Shown: piece by piece, positions 17,512-23,490 of the stretch | How positions within the stretch are numbered: position 1 is the stretch's first letter | Layout: the number at the start of each line of letters is the position of its first letter | IMG/VR virus record: IMGVR_UViG_3300035034_002936 | Coordinates: 1-27,321 of that record | Strand: one strand, 5' to 3' | Source of the DNA: a virus | Length of the DNA stretch: 27,321 bases | Program-made: the position numbers and the translations under genes | Notes under the pieces: generated by a model | The model's input: the letters and a program-made list of their open reading frames with translations, nothing else | Told to the model about the DNA's origin: nothing | Database searches by the model: none

Positions 17512-17730
17512 TTATTTTTTCTTGAAGCCTATACTTTCTTTATATGCTGTTGTTTCTTTCACTGCTTCTACAATAGCTGACTCTTCTTTTTCTAACTCTT
17601 TGATAGCTTTAGCAAATCTATCAATATCTTTTTTGAGTTCAAAAAACTCTTTGATGCTTCTTGCATCACTTTCTATTTGCCATCTATCTTCTTGGTCTTT
17701 ATCTGTTTCAATAAGTGTCTCTTTTGCCAT
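17512..17730 (-). CDS. 72-residue helical protein sharing a C-terminal peptide with the scaffold-like protein
   Basis: The protein is short, acidic and helical (Glu/Lys/Ile-rich, likely one coiled coil at about 27-60) and ends YKESIGFKKK. The upstream gene product ends YKDSIGFKKL, so both carry the same terminal peptide although their DNA differs at many codon positions (the Ser is AGT in one and TCT in the other). AAGGA lies upstream at a normal distance, and the large terminase starts three bases after its stop. A minor scaffold or capsid-interior cargo using the same docking peptide is an attractive reading. A very small terminase partner is an alternative. No family is recognised. Confidence 0.6.
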   Translation of the reverse strand: MAKETLIETDKDQEDRWQIESDARSIKEFFELKKDIDRFAKAIKELEKEESAIVEAVKETTAYKESIGFKKK

Positions 17731-17739
17731 ACTTTTTCC

Positions 17740-18525
17740 TTATAGTTTTTTGAAGCCAATAGAGTCTTTGTACTTCTTGTCTTCTGCTTCTTTTTTAATC
17801 TCTGATTTGTCATCAATAGATGTTTTACTTGTATTTGATGTATCTGGAATACCTGAGCCTTGTACTTGTTTTATCTTTCTTGGATTTCTTTTTAGAAATT
17901 CATCATGTACTTTCTTTAAATATTCTGGAAGATTTTCTAAAGTTGAACCTTCGTCTAAAGCTCTTTTTTCTTTTGTGTTCAATTCTTCGTTATAAAACTC
18001 AAATGCTTTTTGAAAATTGAAGTCTTTGTATTTTGCATCTTTTAAAACTATTTCAATAGCTTTTGCTGTATGAAGATTTTTTCTTGCATTATCAAGTTTG
18101 ATTTCATCTTCACTCATATCTTTTGTATTCTCTTTTAGATACTTAGCTTTTGCTTCTTCTACTTTTTCAAAGTATGCTGTTTTGTCATCTTCAAACTGTA
18201 GTTCTAAATCATCTTCTGAAAGATATTTGTTTATCTCTCTATAAAACATCTTTACATCAGGAATCTGACCTTTTGTCGTTTCTATAGTAGCTTCTAGTTT
18301 TGCTACTTCTTGAACTAGAGTATCAGTATCAAGCTTCCCGCCAGTGGATTCTTTTGCAGAAGTAAACTCTTCATCGACAATAGAATTTTCATCTTTTGTT
18401 TCATCTGTTTTTTTTACTTCTGTTTCTAGATTAGATTCTTTTGAATCAACAATACTTTTGTTTTCTTCTTCTGCTAGAGGATTTACATTCTCTTGACTTA
18501 CTGTAGTATCAGTATCTTTAGACAA
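17740..18525 (-). CDS. acidic helical protein, candidate scaffolding protein
   Basis: The 261-residue protein is strongly acidic and Ser/Thr-rich in the first 70 residues, helical through the middle (about 70-215), and has basic patches near the C terminus (FLKRNPRKIKQ and the end YKDSIGFKKL). An acidic, helical, Glu/Lys-rich body with a basic C-terminal capsid-binding element is the general shape of phage scaffolding proteins. No other scaffold candidate was found in the capsid operon. The start codon is TTG, with AAGGA about six bases upstream; the first internal Met is far inside. It is the first gene of the minus-strand late operon. The scaffold call is inference from composition. Confidence 0.5.
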   Translation of the reverse strand: MSKDTDTTVSQENVNPLAEEENKSIVDSKESNLETEVKKTDETKDENSIVDEEFTSAKESTGGKLDTDTLVQEVAKLEATIETTKGQIPDVKMFYREINKYLSEDDLELQFEDDKTAYFEKVEEAKAKYLKENTKDMSEDEIKLDNARKNLHTAKAIEIVLKDAKYKDFNFQKAFEFYNEELNTKEKRALDEGSTLENLPEYLKKVHDEFLKRNPRKIKQVQGSGIPDTSNTSKTSIDDKSEIKKEAEDKKYKDSIGFKKL

Positions 18526-18601
18526 ATTTTTTCCTTATATTAGTTTATTGATTTTGAATCTTAAGATAGAAAATTCTTTAAGGGTAAGACAAAGGGATTA
18601 G

Positions 18602-18624
18602 TCTAAAAGAACTTTAGATATAAT
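18602..18624 (+). promoter_or_regulatory. candidate integrase promoter with overlapping dyad
   Basis: A consensus TATAAT at 18619-18624 is preceded immediately by the dyad TCTAAA-agaac-TTTAGA (18602-18618). The integrase ATG lies at 18630, only five bases after the -10 hexamer, so transcription would begin at about the A of the start codon. No clear -35 is seen, which is common for the housekeeping sigma factor of Campylobacterota. The dyad could be an operator. Confidence 0.5.
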
Positions 18625-18629
18625 CTTTT

Positions 18630-19838
18630 ATGAATTGGAAAGCAAGCATATATAAACATCCTACATCTTCAAAAATTTACTTGGATTTGGAGTATGGTGG
18701 TGTAAGGAAACGACCATCTACTAAACTAGAAAATAATAGTGTAAATATGAAGTTTGTAGAAAAAGAACTATTGCCTACAATTAGAAAAGATATGATGGAT
18801 GGTTCTTTTGAGTTTGGGGTTAAAAAAAATACTTCTGGAATACTTGAAGTGTTTGCCAAAGAATTTTTTGAATTATATAAATCAAGACTTAGACAAAATA
18901 CAGTAAAAACAAATATTGATAACTTTTATAAAAAAGTCCTGCCTTATTTTAAAAATAAAAGGATGGAAAGTATAAAGCCCATAGAGTTAGAAACATGGCA
19001 AAATACACTTTTGAAGAAGCATAAAGAAACATCAGTCTTAAAATATAGATATATTTTTAATCAAGTTTTAGATAGTGCTTTTAAAAATGACATTATAAAA
19101 GATAATCCTTTTACAAAAGTTTCATCTCCAAAAGACAAAGACAAAGATATGAGTCTTCTTCAAATGGAAGAAACAGAAGAGGAAATAAATCCTTTTAATA
19201 AAACAGAAATAAATATTATCATGAGTGAATTCAAAGGGAAACTAAAATATTTTGTTTGCTTAATGCTTTTAACTGGCATGCGACCCTCTGAAATAATAGC
19301 CTTACAGTGGGATGATATAGATTTTACAAAAGATAGAATATCTGTTTATAAAGCTATTGTAAACGGAATTCTAGGAAAACCAAAAACTAAAACAAGCAAA
19401 AGATATGTAGATATTTTACCTACTTTAAAAATAATACTTTTAGAGTGGAAAGAAATTGCTCCTAAAAATAAAGAGAACTATGTATTTGTAAATCAAAAGA
19501 AAAAAAGATATTATGGAGTACAAGTTATAAATGAAAGTTTTCAAAACAGACTAGAAAAATATGGTATAAAAAAAAGATATTTATACCAACTAAGGCACAC
19601 TTTTGCTAGTACCTTTATTTCTAAAATGTATAAAGGTGTTAATCCTTTATGGGTAAGTAAAATGTTAGGTCATAAAGACTTGTCTATTACGCTTCAAGTC
19701 TATACAAAATTTATAAAAGAAGATGAAAATACAAGGATGGAAAATCTTATGAAAATGGCACAAATTTGGCACAGTGAAGAAGATGAATCTCTAGAGATAC
19801 CTAGTAATGGTAGCTCTAGAGTGAGGCTTTTATCATAA
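18630..19838 (+). CDS. int: tyrosine integrase (phage type)
   Basis: The 402-residue recombinase has three parts: an N-terminal arm-binding-like region (about 1-65), a SAM-like core-binding domain (about 70-165), and a catalytic domain. Catalytic residues are R218 in TGMRPSE, the beta-hairpin Lys at about 257 (TKTSKR), Y319-x-x-R322 in YQLRHTFAS (Tyr replaces the usual box II His, a known variant), H348 in LGHKD and the nucleophile Tyr358. It should integrate and excise the phage at attP/attB. The 3' end of the gene contains a TGGCACA pair matching those downstream. No Shine-Dalgarno precedes the ATG, and a promoter -10 sits five bases upstream, so the mRNA is probably leaderless. Confidence 0.92.
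   Translation: MNWKASIYKHPTSSKIYLDLEYGGVRKRPSTKLENNSVNMKFVEKELLPTIRKDMMDGSFEFGVKKNTSGILEVFAKEFFELYKSRLRQNTVKTNIDNFYKKVLPYFKNKRMESIKPIELETWQNTLLKKHKETSVLKYRYIFNQVLDSAFKNDIIKDNPFTKVSSPKDKDKDMSLLQMEETEEEINPFNKTEINIIMSEFKGKLKYFVCLMLLTGMRPSEIIALQWDDIDFTKDRISVYKAIVNGILGKPKTKTSKRYVDILPTLKIILLEWKEIAPKNKENYVFVNQKKKRYYGVQVINESFQNRLEKYGIKKRYLYQLRHTFASTFISKMYKGVNPLWVSKMLGHKDLSITLQVYTKFIKEDENTRMENLMKMAQIWHSEEDESLEIPSNGSSRVRLLS
19756..19773 (+). repeat. TGGCACA pair in the 3' end of int (candidate arm site)
   Basis: TGGCACA occurs at 19756-19762 and 19767-19773, in direct orientation, starts 11 bases apart. It is read in the int frame as the segment MAQIWHS. The same paired layout recurs twice downstream of int, so this is probably an integrase arm-type binding site embedded in the coding sequence. 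Confidence 0.6.
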
Positions 19839-19844
19839 TAATTG

Positions 19845-19880
19845 ATACGCATTAGACTTTTTATAGTCTAATTAGTGTAT
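19845..19880 (+). terminator. inverted repeat downstream of int (terminator or att core)
   Basis: ATTAGACT (19851-19858) and AGTCTAAT (19865-19872) form a perfect eight-pair stem with a TTTTAT loop. ATAC/GTAT extends it across a small internal loop. There is no long T tract downstream. It may slow transcription after int, or provide inverted core sites for recombination. Confidence 0.4.
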
Positions 19881-19885
19881 AAAAC

Positions 19886-19909
19886 CAAACTATATTAATA
19901 TAAAGTTTG
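19886..19909 (+). repeat. second inverted repeat in the int downstream region
   Basis: CAAACT (19886-19891) pairs with AGTTTG (19904-19909), enclosing the self-complementary TATTAATA. The A/T-rich centre would favour bending or melting. It lies between the first hairpin and the downstream TGGCACA pairs. Confidence 0.4.
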
Positions 19910-19938
19910 ATTAATGTGTTAAATATGTGTTCTTTTTA

Positions 19939-19986
19939 TGGCACATATCTGGCACATATGATTTTATTTGGCACATATCTGGCACA
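19939..19986 (+). repeat. two paired TGGCACA repeats (candidate arm sites)
   Basis: The 18-base unit TGGCACATATCTGGCACA is present twice, at 19939-19956 and 19969-19986, exactly 30 bases apart. Each holds two TGGCACA copies whose starts are 11 bases apart. With the pair in int this makes six copies, all in one direction and phased near one helical turn, as expected for cooperative protein binding. Confidence 0.75.
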
Positions 19987-19988
19987 GT

Positions 19989-20093
19989 CTATCTGTTGTA
20001 ATCGTGAAAAAGTTCTAGCCCTTCCATTATTTGAACTGGAGTACATCCTGACAAAAGTATTACTACTATACTTAATAAAATTAAAGTTTTCAT
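19989..20093 (-). CDS. 34-residue lipoprotein, last gene of the early operon
   Basis: The ORF encodes a basic start (MKT), a hydrophobic signal and the lipobox LLSGC with Cys at residue 17. A mature peptide of 18 residues follows, with Thr-Pro right after the Cys. AGGAG lies about nine bases upstream, and the start overlaps the previous stop as ATGA, the coupling used throughout this operon. Tiny phage lipoproteins can block superinfection at a receptor (as described for phages T5 and N15/phi80), so exclusion or lysogenic conversion is a reasonable hypothesis. Its stop lies just three bases from the last TGGCACA repeat, linking the operon end to attP. Confidence 0.7.
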   Translation of the reverse strand: MKTLILLSIVVILLSGCTPVQIMEGLELFHDYNR

Positions 20094-20362
20094 TTCTCGC
20101 TTCTCCTAATTTTTCTTTTTATTTTTATTGCTAATTCTGAACAATTTGGACTACAATATATAGCTCTAGTTCTGGGCGTAAATTCCTTGGTACATACTTT
20201 ACATAAAATAGAAGCTATTTTCTTTTTAGCTTGTTTATCATACCAATATTTAAATTGTTCTTTTCTTTCTTCTCTATGACATATCTTGCAAAGTCTTATT
20301 TTTCTATAGCTTACTTCTAGAAAAGTTCCTATTCCTATTCCACAGTTTTTACATATTTTCAT
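20090..20362 (-). CDS. small two-zinc-site protein
   Basis: The 90-residue basic protein has four paired-Cys motifs: C4-x-x-C7, C25-x-x-C28, C54-x-x-C57 and C70-x-x-x-C74. They fit two zinc ribbons or treble clefs joined by a Lys-rich helical linker, with a Lys/Arg tail suggesting nucleic acid binding. The ATG at 20362 is preferred over an in-frame TTG at 20368; neither has a strong Shine-Dalgarno, and the gene overlaps the upstream one by 14 bases. An HNH-like endonuclease was considered, but no His-Asn-His residues are evident. Function unknown. Confidence 0.6.
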   Translation of the reverse strand: MKICKNCGIGIGTFLEVSYRKIRLCKICHREERKEQFKYWYDKQAKKKIASILCKVCTKEFTPRTRAIYCSPNCSELAIKIKRKIRRSEK

Positions 20363-20783
20363 CTTCAAAAACTTTGTGAATAATATCTATTAATATAACT
20401 TGTTGAGCTAGTGTGTATTTGTGTCTCATTTCTGTAGAAAATAGATTTGCTAATTCTCTTATTAGCTGTTCTTTTTTTGTTTCTATTATCCTATACTCTT
20501 TTGGTATTCCATAAAAGTTTTGTGATTCTAGTCTCTTCCAAATATTTGGATATTCGCAACTTGAGTTACCAAAGTTGTATTCTACTTTTTGTCCTTGAGC
20601 TAATGCTTTTCTGAACTTGACAAAATCATCATCTATCACTATTTGAATTGATTGATACTGTTTGCACCAGTCTTTACTTTCAAAAGGAAACCAATTTAAT
20701 TTATCTTCTGTAAATTGTAAGTTTCCCCCTATTAGCATATATTCAAATTCTTGTTCGAATTTTTTAATTAATTGTATATTCAT
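20349..20783 (-). CDS. hypothetical early-operon protein
   Basis: The protein has 144 residues, mixed alpha/beta in appearance, with aromatic-rich segments (KLNWFPFESKDWCKQ, YGIPKEYRII) and a C-terminal helix after KKEQLIRELANLF. Phage early proteins with a similar aromatic pattern are common, but no named family is recognised. The start is TAATG-coupled to a 13-residue ORF upstream. It overlaps the zinc protein gene at its 3' end. Confidence 0.55.
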   Translation of the reverse strand: MNIQLIKKFEQEFEYMLIGGNLQFTEDKLNWFPFESKDWCKQYQSIQIVIDDDFVKFRKALAQGQKVEYNFGNSSCEYPNIWKRLESQNFYGIPKEYRIIETKKEQLIRELANLFSTEMRHKYTLAQQVILIDIIHKVFEDENM

Positions 20784-20824
20784 TATTTTGCCTTTTTATT
20801 TTCTTCCATCCATCTCAAATACAT
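20783..20824 (-). CDS. 13-residue micro-ORF coupled to the next gene
   Basis: An ATG at 20824 has a strong ribosome site (AAGGAAG, about six bases upstream) and encodes MYLRWMEENKKAK. Its TAA shares a base with the next ATG (TAATG). It may be a leader peptide that sets translation of the 144-residue gene, or a real microprotein. The strong ribosome site and exact coupling are the only evidence. Confidence 0.4.
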   Translation of the reverse strand: MYLRWMEENKKAK

Positions 20825-20850
20825 TTATCTTCCTTTTTGTTATTTTCTAA

Positions 20851-21045
20851 TTATCTATAAACTTCCACTTCTCTTAATCCTTCAATGAAACCAATAATTA
20901 CAGTTCTTTTTTTTGGTTTAATTCTTCTTGTTTTATAACAATAAGTTCCGTTATAAATTGCAGGGGCTATCTTTTTATAATAATAGCTTCGAGGTTCATT
21001 TTCAAAAGCTTTTTTAGCATTTACTATCCCATACTTCCAACTCAT
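20851..21045 (-). CDS. hypothetical basic protein
   Basis: The 64-residue protein is very basic and Tyr-rich (SYYYKKIAPAIYNGTYCYKTRRIKP), ending in a likely beta hairpin (TVIIGFIEGLREVEVYR). It overlaps the upstream gene by ATGA at 21042-21045. Charge and size would suit a nucleic-acid-binding or host-takeover protein. No family is recognised. Confidence 0.55.
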   Translation of the reverse strand: MSWKYGIVNAKKAFENEPRSYYYKKIAPAIYNGTYCYKTRRIKPKKRTVIIGFIEGLREVEVYR

Positions 21046-21542
21046 CTTAATCTCTCTATAAACTTTTTACACATTGCTCTTGAGTTTGTTACTACTTTGA
21101 TATTTGAGTTTTCAAAGTCTGAGTAGATTTCTTCTGCTAATTTATAATCTAGATTCAAAAATCTATTTTCTAGGTTTCTATGTTCTAATATTAAAGCTGA
21201 TGCGAAAAGTAAACTGTTCACTACTACATCTCCATCTTTATCTAGTCTTACTTTTGTTTCAAATTTTCTCAAGGGTTTAGTCCCTTTTGCTTCTAATTCT
21301 ATTTGTTCAAATAGTTCTGCTGCTTTTCTAAGTGTTGTATCTACTTTTTTAGAAAATAGTTTCGCTATTTTTGTTTGTTTTAATAATAGTTTAAATACTG
21401 GTTCGTGCTTAGGAAAATCATCTTTGCTTTTTATTACATCAGATAAATATTCCTTTAAGAAGAAAGTAGATAAAAAAACTACACTTAATTCTTTTTCTGT
21501 TTTACTCATTTCTTGGATTGTTAAAGCAGGGTTTCTACTCAT
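21042..21542 (-). CDS. hypothetical helical early-operon protein
   Basis: The protein has 166 residues, predominantly helical, with a KTKIAKLFSKKVDTTLRKAA region and a later amphipathic helix LAEEIYSDFENSNIK. No Cys cluster, nucleotide-binding motif or membrane segment is seen. GGAG lies about six bases before the ATG, inside the preceding 20-residue ORF. It overlaps the next gene by four bases. Function unknown. Confidence 0.55.
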   Translation of the reverse strand: MSRNPALTIQEMSKTEKELSVVFLSTFFLKEYLSDVIKSKDDFPKHEPVFKLLLKQTKIAKLFSKKVDTTLRKAAELFEQIELEAKGTKPLRKFETKVRLDKDGDVVVNSLLFASALILEHRNLENRFLNLDYKLAEEIYSDFENSNIKVVTNSRAMCKKFIERLR

Positions 21543-21597
21543 TGTTTACTCCTATTAATCGTACTTCATCTTTATATAGTTCTACTTCTTCATTCAT
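21535..21597 (-). CDS. 20-residue micro-ORF
   Basis: The ORF encodes MNEEVELYKDEVRLIGVNNE. GGAG, formed by the last codons of the upstream zinc-ribbon gene, lies six bases before the ATG, and the stop overlaps the first codons of the 166-residue gene. This fills an otherwise unexplained 56-base gap in a tightly packed operon. It may be a microprotein or only a coupling device. Confidence 0.4.
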   Translation of the reverse strand: MNEEVELYKDEVRLIGVNNE

Positions 21598-21598
21598 C

Positions 21599-21931
21599 TC
21601 ATGCTCCTTCAATATCTCTGTTGTAATATAAATCCCACTCAGCTTGTGTAGCTTTTTCATCTTTAACTGTATGTTCTGCACTACAGTCTTTACAACGATA
21701 TTTTCCTTTGAAGCGTATAAATGGAGACCTTATAATCCGTTCCCATTTATGTTCTCCACCATTTAAACAGTCAGCCATACCACAAGATGAGTAGCTAATA
21801 TGAGTTTCTGCTAAAACTTCAAAGTTCTTTTCACATTCAGGACACTCATATGCTTGTATTTTTTTATAGTGTTCATCAGGGTTTATCTCTACATACACTT
21901 TGCAATATGGACACTCTACTTCTTCATACAT
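21599..21931 (-). CDS. zinc-ribbon protein (110 residues)
   Basis: The protein has CPYC (7-10) and CPEC (30-33) as one zinc ribbon, then CGMADC and CKDC (about 81-84) as a likely second site. Between them are aromatic and basic residues (HKWERIIRSPFIRFKGKYR). The architecture suggests a small nucleic-acid-binding or adaptor protein. Its ATG directly follows the stop of a 29-residue ORF whose end provides a G-rich ribosome site (GGGGGGA). One of three zinc-site proteins in this operon; function unknown. Confidence 0.6.
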   Translation of the reverse strand: MYEEVECPYCKVYVEINPDEHYKKIQAYECPECEKNFEVLAETHISYSSCGMADCLNGGEHKWERIIRSPFIRFKGKYRCKDCSAEHTVKDEKATQAEWDLYYNRDIEGA

Positions 21932-22021
21932 CTATCCCCCCATCTTAATTTTTATAGCTTCATCAATATCTTTACAAGATACAACTTCTCCATTTTCATA
22001 AACGACTACATAATTTTTCAC
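21932..22021 (-). CDS. 29-residue micro-protein with GTG start
   Basis: A GTG at 22021 opens an ORF encoding MKNYVVVYENGEVVSCKDID and nine more residues (EAIKIKMGG), a plausible beta-hairpin plus helix. AAGGA lies about eight bases upstream, the start overlaps the previous stop as GTGA, and the stop directly abuts the next ATG. It exactly fills the gap between the two zinc-ribbon genes and reads like protein rather than spacer, so it is likely a real gene. Confidence 0.6.
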   Translation of the reverse strand: MKNYVVVYENGEVVSCKDIDEAIKIKMGG

Positions 22022-22596
22022 GATGTCATCCTTTTCCCGACAACGGCAGTTGAATAATTTATTCTATAACTAACATCAACCGTCATCACCCCTTTACATA
22101 CATCACATTCCATTTCGTGATTTTCATATATATCATCACAGCCTTGACCACTTCCACAATGAGGGCATACAACTTCATCCATACAAATTGTTCTTGGTTC
22201 TTTGCCATCAAGTTTGTCAAAGGCTTGTTTTCTTGTAATTGATTCTAATATCTCCATACATGGTACACAGCACCATCCATTTTTAACACCGTACACACTA
22301 CCTTTTATTTGTTTTCTTGGAGTAGAGCACTCGCTACATACATCATGCTTCTCACACACAACATAGGAATATTTATTTTCTACTCCATTGCATTTACTAC
22401 AATCGTTTACCCAGTACCATTTTTCATCTATAAGTTCAGCATACATTTCAGGTCTTTCATGCTTTAAAATAACATCTGCATTATTTTTATCTGTGAATTT
22501 GTTGTCCCCATAATCTCTTCTAAACATTTGAGTGCTGCCATTTCGTGTCCTGGTCATATCTATTGTTAATCTTGCTTCTTCTATTAATTCATTCAT
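22018..22596 (-). CDS. zinc-ribbon phage protein (192 residues)
   Basis: Cys motifs include CSKC, then CEKHDVCSEC, CCVPC and, near the C terminus, CPHCGSGQGC with CDVCKG, giving at least two zinc sites. The middle segment WYWVNDCSKCNGVENKYSYV recalls a phage early-protein group with a Trp-rich lead into a Cys cluster. The ATG at 22596 is chosen because GGAG lies eight bases upstream and it overlaps the previous gene by eight bases. A longer in-frame start at 22635 has no ribosome site. Function is unknown; binding to nucleic acid or a host protein is possible. Confidence 0.6.
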   Translation of the reverse strand: MNELIEEARLTIDMTRTRNGSTQMFRRDYGDNKFTDKNNADVILKHERPEMYAELIDEKWYWVNDCSKCNGVENKYSYVVCEKHDVCSECSTPRKQIKGSVYGVKNGWCCVPCMEILESITRKQAFDKLDGKEPRTICMDEVVCPHCGSGQGCDDIYENHEMECDVCKGVMTVDVSYRINYSTAVVGKRMTS

Positions 22597-23239
22597 AATG
22601 CTTCTCCACTCTTTTAAACTCATAAACGAATACATAGGGATTATCTTCCCACTTGTAGCCTTTTGGTGCTGTTTTGTTCCAAGTGTCTATCCACCACTTA
22701 ACTACTTGTTCCTTTGTTCCAGTGCGACCGTTCCAAAATTTTTCAGGACAACCCTCATTTTTAATGTCAGTTATGCTTATATCCTGCAACTTCTCAACTC
22801 TTACACTAGCAACTTCTAAGAAGATACGAGCCATTTCTTTTATACAGCCGCCTGGGACTTTACCTCTTTTTTTCGTCCAGCTTTTATCAATATGTTTATG
22901 TGGCAAGAAAAAAGAAACTAATTTGTTATCTGCCATATATTTAATATCAAATTTTTGCTCAGAAATTTCAAACCCTGAAATTTTTACGCTTTCTCTAACC
23001 CATATAACTTCATCTTTTTGGTATTTAGAATAGTAAAAATTATGACAAGGACTTTCACTATCAAGCCAGTGCTTTTTATGCCGTTTAATAAATAAACAAA
23101 ATTTTCCATTCTTTTTATTAATACCCGATACTATAGCGTGGTCGCCCTCTTCTGTTTTCACAACTCTACGACTCTGCACCTTGCGACCATCAAGTATTGC
23201 TTTTGTCATTAGTATGCTTTTCATTGGTATGCTTTTCAT
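22589..23239 (-). CDS. ASCH/PUA-like phage protein
   Basis: The 216-residue protein follows the pattern of ASCH-type phage proteins: an N-terminal KAILDGRKVQSRRVV (about 13-27), then DEVIWVRES (76-84), GGCIKEMARIFLEVASVRVE (centred near 140), LQDISITDIKNEG, and a closing NPYVFVYEFKRV (about 200-212). ASCH domains have a PUA-like fold and are expected to bind RNA; the role in phages is not settled. The first 30 bases are a near-perfect 15-base duplication of the start (MKSIPMKSILM), giving two possible initiation codons at 23239 and 23224. The first overlaps the upstream stop as ATGA. Confidence 0.75.
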   Translation of the reverse strand: MKSIPMKSILMTKAILDGRKVQSRRVVKTEEGDHAIVSGINKKNGKFCLFIKRHKKHWLDSESPCHNFYYSKYQKDEVIWVRESVKISGFEISEQKFDIKYMADNKLVSFFLPHKHIDKSWTKKRGKVPGGCIKEMARIFLEVASVRVEKLQDISITDIKNEGCPEKFWNGRTGTKEQVVKWWIDTWNKTAPKGYKWEDNPYVFVYEFKRVEKHYE

Positions 23240-23490
23240 TTTAGTTCCCTATTTAACCTTTTTAATTCTCTTTTTGCGTAGTGGATTATTTTATTTAAAT
23301 CTCTTTCGTATGTAGTTCCTTTGTGCCTGCCTATATTGAAAGTCCATGCTACTTTTCCTATATTGAACTGATTTCCGTTTAGCTTTCTCCATTCTGCAAA
23401 ATCATCAAAATCTTTGATTTTAAAGGGTGCTGATTTTAACAAATAGTAGTTGGTTTTTCCACCGTTGTTTTTTGATTTGTTTTTTTTCAT
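23236..23490 (-). CDS. DUF3310-like small protein
   Basis: The 84-residue protein has a basic N terminus and the core FNIGKVAWTFNIGRHKGT, then ERDLNKIIHYAKREL. This resembles the DUF3310 pattern in which a Gly-x-x-x-[KW]Y/F-x-x-Arg helix is followed by a DLxKAxxYL helix. DUF3310 proteins are common among phage early genes and have been proposed to be nucleotide-kinase-like; function is uncertain. The match here is partial, so this is a tentative family call. It is coupled by four-base overlaps on both sides. Confidence 0.5.
   Translation of the reverse strand: MKKNKSKNNGGKTNYYLLKSAPFKIKDFDDFAEWRKLNGNQFNIGKVAWTFNIGRHKGTTYERDLNKIIHYAKRELKRLNRELK

Larger units (their letters stand above)
19756..19986. 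other. candidate attP region
   Basis: Three TGGCACA pairs, one at 19756-19773 and two at 19939-19986, flank about 165 bases holding the int stop and two inverted repeats. Tyrosine integrases of the lambda class use arm sites on both sides of a core with inverted core-binding sites, so the crossover may lie between about 19840 and 19930. The exact core cannot be fixed without the host attB. No tRNA 3' end was recognised here. Confidence 0.45.

Noticed and set aside
19939-19986. Short CRISPR array
   Set aside because: The unit is 18 bases with only a 12-base spacer and two full copies, no cas genes are nearby, and the sub-repeat is phased at 11 bases. Integrase binding sites explain it better.
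19990-20060. tRNA 3' end as the att core
   Set aside because: A GTTCTAG...GAACT segment looked like a T arm, but no acceptor stem, anticodon arm or CCA-type end can be drawn, and the segment codes for the small lipoprotein on the minus strand.
19907-20134. 75-codon plus-strand ORF after int
   Set aside because: It starts without a ribosome site, runs through the TGGCACA repeats, and opposes the lipoprotein and zinc-protein genes. Its Cys- and Phe-rich translation looks like antisense.
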